Origin: Tepidiphilus succinatimandens
GTDB lineage: Bacteria > Pseudomonadota > Gammaproteobacteria > Burkholderiales > Rhodocyclaceae
NCBI RefSeq assembly: GCF_006503695.1
Contig: NZ_SBIK01000010.1
Span: forward strand, 43,066 to 107,065
Length of the DNA stretch: 64,000 bases
Reading direction: 5' to 3'
Part shown: positions 26,802 to 38,530 of the stretch, one piece after another
Layout: every line of letters begins with the position of its first letter
How positions within the stretch are numbered: the first letter of the stretch is position 1
The notes under the pieces: generated by a model
The model's input: only the letters and a program-made list of their open reading frames with translations
Told to the model about the DNA's origin: nothing
The model's database searches: none
Program-made: the position numbers and the translations under genes

Positions 26802-27452
26802 ATGAGCGTAAGGGCGGTTGCGACGATAGGGGTCGTGAGCTTGGCGTTGGGCGCTTGCGCCATGGGCCAGCAAGGGTCTTCGCAGGCGCCGGCGCGGCTG
26901 TCGCTGGAGGCGGCGGCACGCACGGCTGGGCAAGGAGGAGAGGCCTCCGCCCCGCCGCAGGCCTCTTCGTCCCTGACGGTGCAAGTGAGCGCGCCGTGGG
27001 TGGCGCCGGCCTTCGCCGGAGAGCGCATCGCCTACCGGCGCGAGCCGCTGCGCCTGGAGTATTACACCCTTAGCCGCTGGGCGGAGCCGCCGCAGGAGGC
27101 CGTGGCGGCGGTACTCACGCGCCGCCTCGAGGAAAGCGGCGCATTTCGCGTGGTGCTGCCGCCGCAGGCGCGTCTGTCGGCCGATCGGCGGCTCGCCGTC
27201 GACCTAGAGCTCTTGGAAGAACGGGTTCCGCCGGTCGGACCTGCCCCTTACGGCGAAGCGGAGGTGGCGCTGCGGGCGCGCTGGGTGCAGACGAGCGACG
27301 GTCGGGTACTGGCGAGCAAGCGCTTCGCCGCCACGGCGCCCGTGACCCAGCCGAACGCCGAAGGGGCGGTGGCAGCGCTCGGGGAGGCGCTCGCGCGCGT
27401 GAGCGAAGAGGTCGCGCGCTGGACGTTGGCCGTGGAGGCGCAAGGGCGATGA
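26802..27452 (+). CDS. ABC-type transport auxiliary lipoprotein (PqiC/YmbA-like)
   Basis: Outer-membrane-directed lipoprotein that completes an MCE transport system. The 216-residue product has a lipoprotein signal (VSLALGAC, lipobox LGAC with lipidated Cys about residue 19), a low-complexity linker, then the auxiliary domain. That domain contains YRREPLRLEYYTLSRWAEPP and a late segment LEERVPPVGPAPYGEAEVALRARWVQ. It starts 5 bases after the MCE gene and overlaps the uracil-DNA glycosylase gene by ATGA. Classified by layout and neighbour. Confidence 0.82.
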   Translation: MSVRAVATIGVVSLALGACAMGQQGSSQAPARLSLEAAARTAGQGGEASAPPQASSSLTVQVSAPWVAPAFAGERIAYRREPLRLEYYTLSRWAEPPQEAVAAVLTRRLEESGAFRVVLPPQARLSADRRLAVDLELLEERVPPVGPAPYGEAEVALRARWVQTSDGRVLASKRFAATAPVTQPNAEGAVAALGEALARVSEEVARWTLAVEAQGR

Positions 27453-28165
27453 GCGCCGGGGCACTGGTGGCAGCGGCGCGCCGCTTGCACGAGCGCACGG
27501 CGGCGCTCGAGTTCGGCCCGCCGGTGACGCACGTCTATGCCCCGCTCGACTACGCCTGGGCGGTGCACGAGCAATACCTGAGCCGCTATGGTGAAGGGCC
27601 CAAGCGCGTGCTTTTCCTCGGCATGAATCCCGGGCCGTTCGGCATGGTACAGACGGGGGTGCCGTTTGGCGAGATCGCGGCGGTGCGCGACTGGCTGGGA
27701 CTGGATGCGCCGATCGTGCGCCCGGTGCGCGAACACCCGCAGCGCCCCATCGAAGGCTGGGCCTGCCGGCGATCCGAAGTCTCGGGGGCGAGGCTGTGGG
27801 GGCTTTTCCGCGAGCGCTTCGGCACTGCGGCAGCCTTTTTCACCGAACATTTCGTGGCGAATTACTGCCCGCTTGCCTTCTTTGCCGGCACGCGCAACTT
27901 CACGCCGGACAAACTGCCCGCCGCGGCGCGCACGGCGCTGCTCGCGGCCTGCGACGCGCATTTGCGCGAAGTGGTCGAAGCCTTGAGGCCGCAATGGGTG
28001 ATCGGGGTGGGCGCCTGGGCGGAGCAGCGTGCGCGGGAAGCGCTCGAGGATCTGCCGGTTCGCATTGCCCGTATCCTGCACCCGAGCCCGGCGAGCCCGG
28101 CGGCCAATCGCGGCTGGGCCGAGCAGGCGCGGGAGACGCTGACCGAACTGGACGTGTGGCGCTAG
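27449..28165 (+). CDS. SMUG-type single-strand-selective uracil-DNA glycosylase
   Basis: Base-excision repair enzyme that removes uracil and related bases. The 238-residue protein has the SMUG1-like water-activating motif LGMNPGPFGMVQTGVPFG (about 57-74) and the DNA-binding loop HPSPASPAANRGW (about 210-222). Both are closer to SMUG than to UNG (GQDPYH). The ATG overlaps the lipoprotein stop, so translation is coupled to an unrelated transport gene. A hydrophobic VANYCPLAFF segment holds the usual conserved Asn-Tyr-Cys-Pro. Bacterial SMUG enzymes are found in a limited set of lineages. Confidence 0.9.
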   Translation: MSAGALVAAARRLHERTAALEFGPPVTHVYAPLDYAWAVHEQYLSRYGEGPKRVLFLGMNPGPFGMVQTGVPFGEIAAVRDWLGLDAPIVRPVREHPQRPIEGWACRRSEVSGARLWGLFRERFGTAAAFFTEHFVANYCPLAFFAGTRNFTPDKLPAAARTALLAACDAHLREVVEALRPQWVIGVGAWAEQRAREALEDLPVRIARILHPSPASPAANRGWAEQARETLTELDVWR

Positions 28166-28205
28166 GGGCGATCCGTCTCCTTGGCCGCCCTTTGCGATGC
28201 GGCTC

Positions 28206-29318
28206 TCAGCGACCGGCCTGAGCGACTCGGGTAGGAGCCTTGGACTTGGCTTTGTCGTTGTCTTTGGCTTGGGCTTTGGCCTGAACGCCGTGCGGTGCCG
28301 CGGCAGGCTTCTCGTTCTTCGCCTGAACCACGGGTTTGGCGGGCGGCTTGCCGCTGGCCTTGGCGGTCTGTACGGTGTTCTTCCCCACCGGGGAGCGTGA
28401 CGCGGGCGTTCGGCTCGCCGTCTGCGTGTGGACCGTAGGCGTGGCGCGCCCCTGAGCCGTGGGTGCCGCGGTTTTGCGGGTTTTGTCGTTGCGTGCGACG
28501 ACGCGGTTGGCCGAGGGAGCCGCTTTGGCGGGCTTGGCCTTGCTGCTGCCCCCCTTGTTGGGTGCGACGCCGGCCGCGAGCAGAGGAGCGGCCGCGGCGG
28601 CCGCCGTTTCGAGGGAATCTTTGCCGTGGGAAGAAGGAGTTTCCTGGCTTTCTTCCTTGGCGGCGAGTTCGAGCGGCGCGTGGCTCATGCCGCCGACGCG
28701 ACCTCCGGCGATGAAGCGCTCGCGCCAGTAGTCCTGCTCGAGCGTGTCGATGGAGACGGTGCGGCCGCGCCGAGGGGCGTGGATGAAACGGCCGTTACCG
28801 AGGTAGATGGCGACGTGGTTGATCGAGCGGCTGCGGCGCCCGGTCTTGAAGAAGAGGAGATCGCCTGGCTGAAGCTCGCTGCGCGAGACCCGTTCCGTGG
28901 CGTTGTACATGTCGCTGGAGGTGCGCGGCAGGTCGATGCCGACGCTGGAAAACGAATATTTGACGAAACCGCTGCAATCGAGGCCTTCTTCAGGGAGGTC
29001 CCCTCCGTTGCGGTAAGGTGTTCCCTGCAAGGAGAGGGCGGTCTCCAGTGCCCGAGCCATGCGACCGGGTTTGACGTCGGCGCTCAGGGTATAGTCGGGA
29101 CTGCGGTAGATGGGGGCAGAGAGAAAGACGTCGAGCGCGTCTTCCGCTGCCTCTTCGTCTTCTTCCTGGGTGGCGATCTCGTTGCCGCTGGTTAGGGCAT
29201 ACTGAGAAGAATCATCGGGGCGTGTTGCTTGTTGGGTGAGGGTGCAGGCGCTCAGCAGACCGAACGCCATCGCCAGAAGGCTCAGCCGCCACAAGGGCTG
29301 GGTCACTGGTGTCGGCAT
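28206..29318 (-). CDS. NlpC/P60 (C40) cell-wall peptidase lipoprotein with long Ala/Lys/Pro tail
   Basis: Cleaves stem peptides of peptidoglycan, held at the cell envelope. The 370-residue protein starts with a lipoprotein signal (LLAMAFGLLSAC, lipobox LSAC). The NlpC/P60 domain spans about 70-195, with catalytic Cys in GLDCSGFVKYSF, His in INHVAIYLG and a second polar His in GRFIHAP. Residues about 215-370 are low-complexity and basic (repeats of AK, PAK, KAAP). This tail may bind wall polymers or simply act as a flexible tether. Start ATG 29318 gives a normal signal peptide; a longer frame overlaps ubiX. Confidence 0.88.
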   Translation of the reverse strand: MPTPVTQPLWRLSLLAMAFGLLSACTLTQQATRPDDSSQYALTSGNEIATQEEDEEAAEDALDVFLSAPIYRSPDYTLSADVKPGRMARALETALSLQGTPYRNGGDLPEEGLDCSGFVKYSFSSVGIDLPRTSSDMYNATERVSRSELQPGDLLFFKTGRRSRSINHVAIYLGNGRFIHAPRRGRTVSIDTLEQDYWRERFIAGGRVGGMSHAPLELAAKEESQETPSSHGKDSLETAAAAAAPLLAAGVAPNKGGSSKAKPAKAAPSANRVVARNDKTRKTAAPTAQGRATPTVHTQTASRTPASRSPVGKNTVQTAKASGKPPAKPVVQAKNEKPAAAPHGVQAKAQAKDNDKAKSKAPTRVAQAGR

Positions 29319-29355
29319 GGCAGACCCTCCGACCAGAAAAGGATAATTGCCAATT

Positions 29356-29961
29356 ATGCAACGAAACGTACGAGATGCAAACCTCGCCCGCTCCCCGTCG
29401 CGGCTGGTGGTGGCGGTGACCGGCGCTTCTGGTAGCGCCTTGGCGCTGGAACTGCTGCGCTGGCTGCGCGAGGCGACCGATTGGGAACTGCACGTGGTGG
29501 TGTCGGCAGCGGCGCTGCGTACCGCCCGGCTCGAACTGGGCGTCGGGCGCGAGGCATTCGCGGCGCTCGCCGATGCGATGTACGCGAACAAGGACATCGG
29601 CGCATCGATCGCCTCGGGTTCGTTCGCCACGCTCGGCATGGTAGTGATCCCTTGTTCGATGAACACCTTGGCGGCGATCGCCCACGGTCTGGGGGACACC
29701 CTGATCGCACGGGCGGCGGACGTGACGCTCAAGGAGCGCCGGCGCTTGGTTCTGGTGCCGCGCGAGACGCCCTTGAACCTCATTCACCTACGCAACATGA
29801 CGGCGGTGACCGAGGCGGGTGCGGTGGTGGCCCCGCCCGTGCCGGCGTTCTATCTGGGGGAACTCACGCCGCAGCGGCTGGTACAGCAGATCGCCATGCG
29901 GGTGGCTTCGCTCTTCGGCGTGGCACCGGCGCCGTGGGCGCAATGGACGGGCGAAGAGTGA
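29356..29961 (+). CDS. ubiX: Flavin prenyltransferase UbiX
   Basis: Adds a dimethylallyl group to FMN to make the prenylated flavin used by UbiD in ubiquinone synthesis. The 201-residue protein has the N-terminal flavin motif VAVTGASGSALALEL. The IASGSFATLGMVVIPCSMNTLAAIAHG core is highly conserved, as is RRLVLVPRETPLNLIHLRNM. Start ATG 29356 (MQRNVRDANL); a TTG three codons upstream is unlikely. It is divergent from the NlpC/P60 lipoprotein gene (about 37 bases between starts), so the gap must hold both promoters. Confidence 0.95.
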   Translation: MQRNVRDANLARSPSRLVVAVTGASGSALALELLRWLREATDWELHVVVSAAALRTARLELGVGREAFAALADAMYANKDIGASIASGSFATLGMVVIPCSMNTLAAIAHGLGDTLIARAADVTLKERRRLVLVPRETPLNLIHLRNMTAVTEAGAVVAPPVPAFYLGELTPQRLVQQIAMRVASLFGVAPAPWAQWTGEE

Positions 29962-29964
29962 GGC

Positions 29965-31716
<1,752 letters not shown>

Positions 31717-31720
31717 GGGC

Positions 31721-31990
31721 TCACTCCTCCTCGCCGAAGCGGTTGCCAATGAGCTCGACGATGGCCTGCAAGGCTTCGTCGGCCCGCTCGCCCTCGGTTT
31801 CGATCTCGATCTTGCTGCCTTTGGCGGCGGCAAGCATCATCACGCCCATGATGCTCTTGGCGTTGACCCGTCGCCCGTTGCGGCTGATCCAGATCTGGCA
31901 GGGAAACTGGCTGGCGAGCTCGGTGAGCTTGGCCGAGGCCCGCGCGTGCAGTCCGAGCTTGTTGATGATTTCGACTTCGGCCTTGGGCAT
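31721..31990 (-). CDS. ptsH: Phosphocarrier protein HPr
   Basis: Small phosphocarrier between enzyme I and EIIA-type proteins. The 89-residue protein has the active-site His15 in KLGLHARASAK and Ser46 in NAKSIMGVMMLAA, the site of HPr kinase control in species with HprK. It is the first gene of a two-gene operon with ptsI, only 4 bases apart. The usual neighbour encoding a mannose-type EIIA is not present upstream: the next gene, on the other strand, is a hydrolase. Confidence 0.96.
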   Translation of the reverse strand: MPKAEVEIINKLGLHARASAKLTELASQFPCQIWISRNGRRVNAKSIMGVMMLAAAKGSKIEIETEGERADEALQAIVELIGNRFGEEE

Positions 31991-32107
31991 GGTGGTAGCG
32001 CCGGGAAAGGAGTCTGCATTTTAGCGAATCTGCGGGGGAAAGGGTTTCTTTTCGTGGAAAGCAGGGTAATGCTAGACTGCGCAAAACGGATGGAAGGAAA
32101 GGAGACC

Positions 32108-32890
32108 ATGGCATTCGTCGAGATCGATGGAATTGCGCTGGAATACGAATGGTGGCGGCCGCAGGATGCCGCTGCGGCGGCTTCGCCCGTGGTGTTGCTG
32201 CACGAGGCCCTGGGCTCGGTGTCGATCTGGCGCGATTTCCCGCAGCGGCTGGCCGCTGCCCTGCGCCGTCCCGTGATGGCGTACTCGCGCCAGGGCTATG
32301 GGCGCAGCGGCCGGGAGGATCGTCCGCGCGGGGTGGATTACCTGCACCGCGAGGCCTTGCATTGGCTGCCGCGGGTGCTGTCGGCGTTGGAGATCGAGCA
32401 TCCGGTGCTCGTGGGGCACAGCGACGGGGCTTCGATCGCGTTGATCTGCGCCGCTTCCGGTTTGGCACCGCGGCCAGAGGCGGCGGTGCTGATCGCGCCG
32501 CACGTCGAGGTGGAACCCGAGGCGATCGCCGGCATCGAGGCGGCCGACCGGCTGTGGCGCACGACCGACTGGCCGCAGCGCCTGGCGCGGCATCAGCCCG
32601 ATCCGCAGCGCGTGTTCGCCGCTTGGCGTGATACCTGGCGCTCGCCTGAGTTTCGTGCGTGGAACATCGAGGCGGAGATCCCGAAAATCGCCTGTCCGGT
32701 GCTGGCGGTGCAGGGTGACCGGGACGAATACGCGACCTTGGCCCAGATCGAGAAGATCGCACGGGGCGCGCCTCGCGGGAAGATGGCGGTATTGCCGCAG
32801 TGCGGCCACAGCCCGCATCGGGAGCGACCTGAGGCGCTGATCGCGCTGATTGCCGACTTCCTCCACCAGCTCGACGAGGAACGTACATGA
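32108..32890 (+). CDS. Alpha/beta fold hydrolase
   Basis: A 260-residue hydrolase of unknown substrate. The nucleophile elbow is GHSDGASIAL (Ser about residue 105), the oxyanion loop is LLHEALGS and the late histidine is in QCGHSPHRERP. The cap region includes WPQRLARHQPDPQRVF. Similar proteins act as esterases or lactonases, and some are linked to aromatic metabolism; nothing nearby decides. GGAAAGGAGA precedes the ATG. It overlaps the NfeD-like gene by ATGA, so it may be co-transcribed with the NfeD-SPFH pair. Confidence 0.8.
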   Translation: MAFVEIDGIALEYEWWRPQDAAAAASPVVLLHEALGSVSIWRDFPQRLAAALRRPVMAYSRQGYGRSGREDRPRGVDYLHREALHWLPRVLSALEIEHPVLVGHSDGASIALICAASGLAPRPEAAVLIAPHVEVEPEAIAGIEAADRLWRTTDWPQRLARHQPDPQRVFAAWRDTWRSPEFRAWNIEAEIPKIACPVLAVQGDRDEYATLAQIEKIARGAPRGKMAVLPQCGHSPHRERPEALIALIADFLHQLDEERT

Positions 32891-33345
32891 ACGGCTGGCC
32901 TGCCTGGGTGTGGCTGGTGCTGGGCGTGCTCCTGATGCTCGCCGAGCTGGTGGTGCCTTCTTTCTTCATTTTCTGGTTCGGCTTGGCCGCCTGTGGCGTG
33001 GCCGCCGTAGTGGCGATCCTGCCGCAGAGTTCGCTACTTCTGGAGCTCGGTCTCTGGCTGGTCGCTTCCCTGCTGCTCGTGACGGCGTGGTTTGGCTGGC
33101 TGGAACCGCGCCGGCGGCGCTCGCGCATCGGGGCTTCCGACGCGGCGGTGGGGGAGATCGGCTGGGTGAGCGAGGCGATCGAGCCGCAGCGGCGAGGAAA
33201 AGTGCGGTTCCAGCGGCCGGTTCTCGGGGCGGAAGAATGGCCGGCCTTGGCCGACGAGCCGATCGGCGAAGGCGAGCGGGTGCGGGTGGTGGCGGTCGAA
33301 GGGCAGATGGTGAAAGTGGCGCGGCTGCGTCAGGGGCGATCTTGA
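32887..33345 (+). CDS. NfeD-like membrane protein (short form)
   Basis: A 152-residue protein with two or three membrane helices at the N-terminus (WVWLVLGVLLMLAELVVPSFFIFWFGLAAC and LLLELGLWLVASLLLVTAWFGWL). The C-terminal beta-barrel (OB-like) domain contains GKVRFQRPVLGAEEWPALADEPI. This is the short NfeD type (YbbK/YqjY-like), which pairs with an SPFH/stomatin protein; the SPFH gene follows 28 bases later. The pair is thought to form membrane microdomain scaffolds and help membrane protein quality control. The precise role is not known. Confidence 0.87.
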   Translation: MNGWPAWVWLVLGVLLMLAELVVPSFFIFWFGLAACGVAAVVAILPQSSLLLELGLWLVASLLLVTAWFGWLEPRRRRSRIGASDAAVGEIGWVSEAIEPQRRGKVRFQRPVLGAEEWPALADEPIGEGERVRVVAVEGQMVKVARLRQGRS

Positions 33346-33373
33346 GGGATGCTTTTTTGCGGGAGGTGGGGAA

Positions 33374-34231
33374 ATGAACGCGAGTCTGGTCGTCGTCGGC
33401 GTCTTGCTGCTCTTCGTGGTCGTCACGATCGCCAAGGGGGTGCGTATCGTGCCGCAGGGGGAAGAGTGGATCGTGGAGCGTCTGGGGAAATACCGGACCA
33501 CCCTGCGGCCCGGGCTCAACATCGTCATCCCGTACTTCGATCGCATCGCCTATAAGCTGGTGACGAAGGATCTCATCCTCGACATCAAGGAACAGGAGGT
33601 GATCACGCGCGACAACGCCGTGATCGTCACCAATGCGGTGGCCTTCGTCAAGGTCACCGATCCGGTGAAGGCCGCCTATGGCGTGACGAATTTCGCCGTG
33701 GCGATCGAAAACCTCATCATGACGACGCTGCGCTCGATCATCGGCGAGATGGAGCTCGACGAAGCGCTCTCCTCGCGCGAGAAGATCAAGGTGCGGCTGC
33801 GTGAATCCATCGTCGATGAGGCGATCGACTGGGGGCTGACGGTGAAGTCGGTGGAAATCCAGGACATTCGTCCTTCCCCGTCCATGCAGCAGGCAATGGA
33901 ACAGCAGGCCGCCGCCGAGCGCGAGCGCAAGGCCATGGTCACGCGCGCCGAAGGCGAGAAACAGGCGGCCATCCTGGAAGCCGAGGCGCGGCTGGAGGCG
34001 GCCAAGCGCGACGCCAACGCCCAGGTGATGCTGGCGCAGGCTTCCGCCGAGGCGCTGCGCCGGGTGGGCGAGGCGGTGGGACCGGATTCCGCCGCCCTGT
34101 GGTATCTGCTGGGCGAGAAGTACGTCGCCTCGCTTGAGCGCCTCGCCGCCGGAGAGAACGCCAAGTTCCTCGTCCTGCCGGCCGATCTGCCCCAGGCGGT
34201 GGCGGGGCTCTTCGCCCGCGGGGGGCATTGA
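33374..34231 (+). CDS. SPFH/Band 7 (stomatin-like, QmcA family) protein
   Basis: A 285-residue membrane scaffold protein. One N-terminal membrane segment (SLVVVGVLLLFVVVTIA) is followed by the SPFH domain (about 25-180; GLGKYRTTLRPGLN-like RLGKYRTTLRPGLNIVIPYFD, EQEVITRDNAVIV). A coiled-coil rich in Glu-Ala-Ala (about 175-235) comes next. Homologues form large rings near protease or lipid-domain machinery. It pairs with the NfeD-like gene upstream and has GGGAGGTGGGGAA before the ATG. Confidence 0.92.
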   Translation: MNASLVVVGVLLLFVVVTIAKGVRIVPQGEEWIVERLGKYRTTLRPGLNIVIPYFDRIAYKLVTKDLILDIKEQEVITRDNAVIVTNAVAFVKVTDPVKAAYGVTNFAVAIENLIMTTLRSIIGEMELDEALSSREKIKVRLRESIVDEAIDWGLTVKSVEIQDIRPSPSMQQAMEQQAAAERERKAMVTRAEGEKQAAILEAEARLEAAKRDANAQVMLAQASAEALRRVGEAVGPDSAALWYLLGEKYVASLERLAAGENAKFLVLPADLPQAVAGLFARGGH

Positions 34232-34299
34232 ACCCTTTGCTGGTCTTCGGCGTCGAAAACGCCTAAAATCAAAAGTTTCTCCTCGACCATCGCAAGCCC

Positions 34300-36218
<1,919 letters not shown>

Positions 36219-36222
<4 letters not shown>

Positions 36223-36887
36223 GCCCTCGCGCTCCCTCGTCCCAGGACGAAGCCGCGGCGCGCGCCCTGCTCGAAGAGGGTGTCGCCGTGCTCGGGCTTT
36301 CCTTGCCTGCGACGACGCTGGAGGCGCTGTGGCGCTACGCTGGCCTACTGGTGAAGTGGAATCGCGTCTATAACCTCACGGCCATCACGCGGCTTGAGGA
36401 AGTGGTCACGCACCACCTGCTCGATGCGCTCGCCGTCTGGCCCTGGGTGCGGCAGGAAAGGGTGCTTGTCGACGTCGGCTCCGGCGCGGGACTACCGGGC
36501 ATCGTGCTCGCGCTCGCGGCGCAGGCCGAGGGGCGGCCGCTCGAAGTGCATTCGCTCGATGCGGTGGCGAAGAAGATCGCCTTTCAGCGTCAGGTGGCGA
36601 TCGAATTGGGACTGAAAGGCTTCCATCCCTGGCACGAACGCATCGAGCGCTGGCAGCCACCGGCGCCGATCTCGGGTATCATCTCGCGGGCATTCGCGCG
36701 CTTCGATGAATTCATCGCCCTCACACGCCACCTCCTGCCGCCGGGCGGACGCTGGTACGCCATGAAAGGACCGCGCCATGAAGAAGAGCTCGCCGGCTTG
36801 CCGGAAGATGTGGCGGTTCGGGTCGTGCCGCTCGAAGTGCCGGGGCTTGCCGAGGCGCGCCATCTCGTGATCGGGGAACTTCGCTGA
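36219..36887 (+). CDS. rsmG: 16S rRNA (guanine-N7) methyltransferase RsmG (GidB)
   Basis: Methylates G527 in 16S rRNA, the position whose loss gives low-level streptomycin resistance. The 222-residue protein has the SAM motif [17 protein letters not shown] and the preceding [24 protein letters not shown], all highly conserved. GTG 36219 overlaps the mnmG stop (GTGA), and the next gene begins at its stop (TGATG). Strong translational coupling of the four-gene block is likely. Confidence 0.96.
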
Positions 36888-37678
36888 TGGGCCACGTGTT
36901 TTGCATCGCCAACCAGAAAGGCGGGGTCGGCAAGACCACGACCAGCGTCAACCTTGCCGCGGCGCTCGCCCGGCGGGGGCACCGCGTGCTGCTCGTCGAC
37001 CTCGACCCACAGGGTAACGCCACCATGGGCAGTGGCATCGACAAGCGCACGCTCGAGCGCTCCGTCTATCAGGTGCTGGTCGGGTTATCGGGCCTGGAAG
37101 AGGCAACGTTACGCTCCGAATCCGGCGGCTACGACGTACTGCCGGCCAATCGGGAACTGGCCGGCGCCGAAGTGGAGCTCGTCGACTTGCCTCGGCGTGA
37201 ATTCCGCCTGCGCGATGCGCTCGCCGCCGCCCCTTCCACCTATGATTTCGTGCTCATCGATTGTCCGCCCTCGCTTTCCTTGCTCACGCTCAATGCGCTC
37301 ACCTGCGCCCACGGCGTGATCATTCCGATGCAGTGCGAATACTACGCGCTGGAGGGCTTGTCGGATCTGGCCAACACCATCAAGCGCGTGCATGCCAACC
37401 TCAACCGGGACCTGCGCATCGTTGGGCTGCTGCGGGTGATGTTCGATCCGCGCGTGACGCTGCAGCAGCAGGTCTCGGAGGAAGTGCAGCGCCATTTCGG
37501 CGAGAAAGTCTTCGCGACGGTGATTCCGCGCAACGTGCGCCTGGCCGAGGCGCCGAGCCACGGTATGCCCGGGGTCGTCTTCGATCCCCGCTCTCGGGGC
37601 GCCCTCGCCTACCTCGAGTTCGCCGCCGAGCTGGAGCGGCGCCTGGGCGTGGCCGCTCCGCTCGCGGAGGCGCACTGA
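36887..37678 (+). CDS. parA: Chromosome partitioning ATPase ParA (Soj)
   Basis: Walker-type ATPase that drives segregation of the origin region together with ParB. The 263-residue protein has the deviant Walker A KGGVGKTTTSVNLA, Walker A' VDLDPQGNAT and Walker B VLIDCPPSL. Location after mnmG-rsmG is the classic near-origin arrangement in proteobacteria, so the replication origin is probably within some tens of kb. It ends in the TGATG overlap with parB. Confidence 0.97.
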   Translation: MGHVFCIANQKGGVGKTTTSVNLAAALARRGHRVLLVDLDPQGNATMGSGIDKRTLERSVYQVLVGLSGLEEATLRSESGGYDVLPANRELAGAEVELVDLPRREFRLRDALAAAPSTYDFVLIDCPPSLSLLTLNALTCAHGVIIPMQCEYYALEGLSDLANTIKRVHANLNRDLRIVGLLRVMFDPRVTLQQQVSEEVQRHFGEKVFATVIPRNVRLAEAPSHGMPGVVFDPRSRGALAYLEFAAELERRLGVAAPLAEAH

Positions 37679-38526
37679 TGGCAGCGGGCAAGCGCAAGGG
37701 GCTGGGGCGCGGGCTGGACGCACTGCTGGGCGCGCCGACGGCGGTGGAAGAGGCGCTGCGCAGCCTCGACATCGACTGCATCGACCCCGGCCGCTACCAG
37801 CCGCGCACGCGCATGGACCCTCAGGCGCTGGAAGAACTCGCCGCCTCGATCCGCGCCCAGGGCGTGATGCAGCCGCTGCTGGTGCGCCCCGTGGGCGAGC
37901 GCTACGAGCTCATCGCCGGCGAGCGGCGCTGGCGTGCCGCCCGCATGGCGGGTCTGCTGGAAGTGCCCTGTCTCGTGCGCGAGATCCCGGACGAGGCGGC
38001 GCTGGCGATGTCCCTCATCGAGAACCTCCAGCGTGAAGACCTCAACCCCATCGAAGAAGCTCAAGGGCTGCAGCGGCTCATCGACGAATTCGGCATGACC
38101 CACCAGCAGGCGGCCGAGGCCGTCGGGCGCAGCCGCTCGGCGGTCACCAACCTGCTGCGCCTGCTGCAACTGGCCGAGCCGGTGCGCGAGCTGCTGATGG
38201 AGGGGGCGCTCGAAATGGGCCACGCCCGGGCGCTGCTCGCGCTTGCCGTGCCGCAACAGGTGGAACTCGCCCGCCGCGCTGCGGCGCAGGGCTGGTCGGT
38301 GCGCCAGACCGAGCGCGCCGTGCAGGCGCTGCTTTCTCCGCCCGCGCCCAAACCCGAAGCGGTGAAAGACCCCGACTGGCGGCGGCTGGAAGAGGCGCTT
38401 TCCGAACACTTCGGCGCGCCAGTCCTCATCAAGCGCCGCCGCGACGGGCGCGGCACGCTCGAGATCGCCTTCGCCGACGACGACACGCTCGAGGGCCTGC
38501 TCGAACGCCTGGGCGTGCGGGCCTGA
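37678..38526 (+). CDS. parB: Chromosome partitioning protein ParB (Spo0J)
   Basis: CTPase and DNA-binding protein that loads at parS and spreads along the chromosome. The 282-residue protein has the CTP-binding box [17 protein letters not shown], the helix-turn-helix [25 protein letters not shown] and a C-terminal dimer region ending [20 protein letters not shown]. The N-terminus [12 protein letters not shown] is the typical ParA-contact segment. I did not see a consensus parS (TGTTTCACGTGAAACA) in the window. Confidence 0.97.
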   Translation: MAAGKRKGLGRGLDALLGAPTAVEEALRSLDIDCIDPGRYQPRTRMDPQALEELAASIRAQGVMQPLLVRPVGERYELIAGERRWRAARMAGLLEVPCLVREIPDEAALAMSLIENLQREDLNPIEEAQGLQRLIDEFGMTHQQAAEAVGRSRSAVTNLLRLLQLAEPVRELLMEGALEMGHARALLALAVPQQVELARRAAAQGWSVRQTERAVQALLSPPAPKPEAVKDPDWRRLEEALSEHFGAPVLIKRRRDGRGTLEIAFADDDTLEGLLERLGVRA

Positions 38527-38530
38527 ACGG

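Noticed and set aside
34249..34263. Short GGCGT/ACGCC hairpin before mnmG as a terminator
   Set aside because: The stem is only 5 bp and no T-run follows; too weak to call.
36887..38526. parS site near parAB
   Set aside because: I looked for TGTTTCACGTGAAACA and close variants by eye in the window and saw none; a motif scan is needed to be sure.
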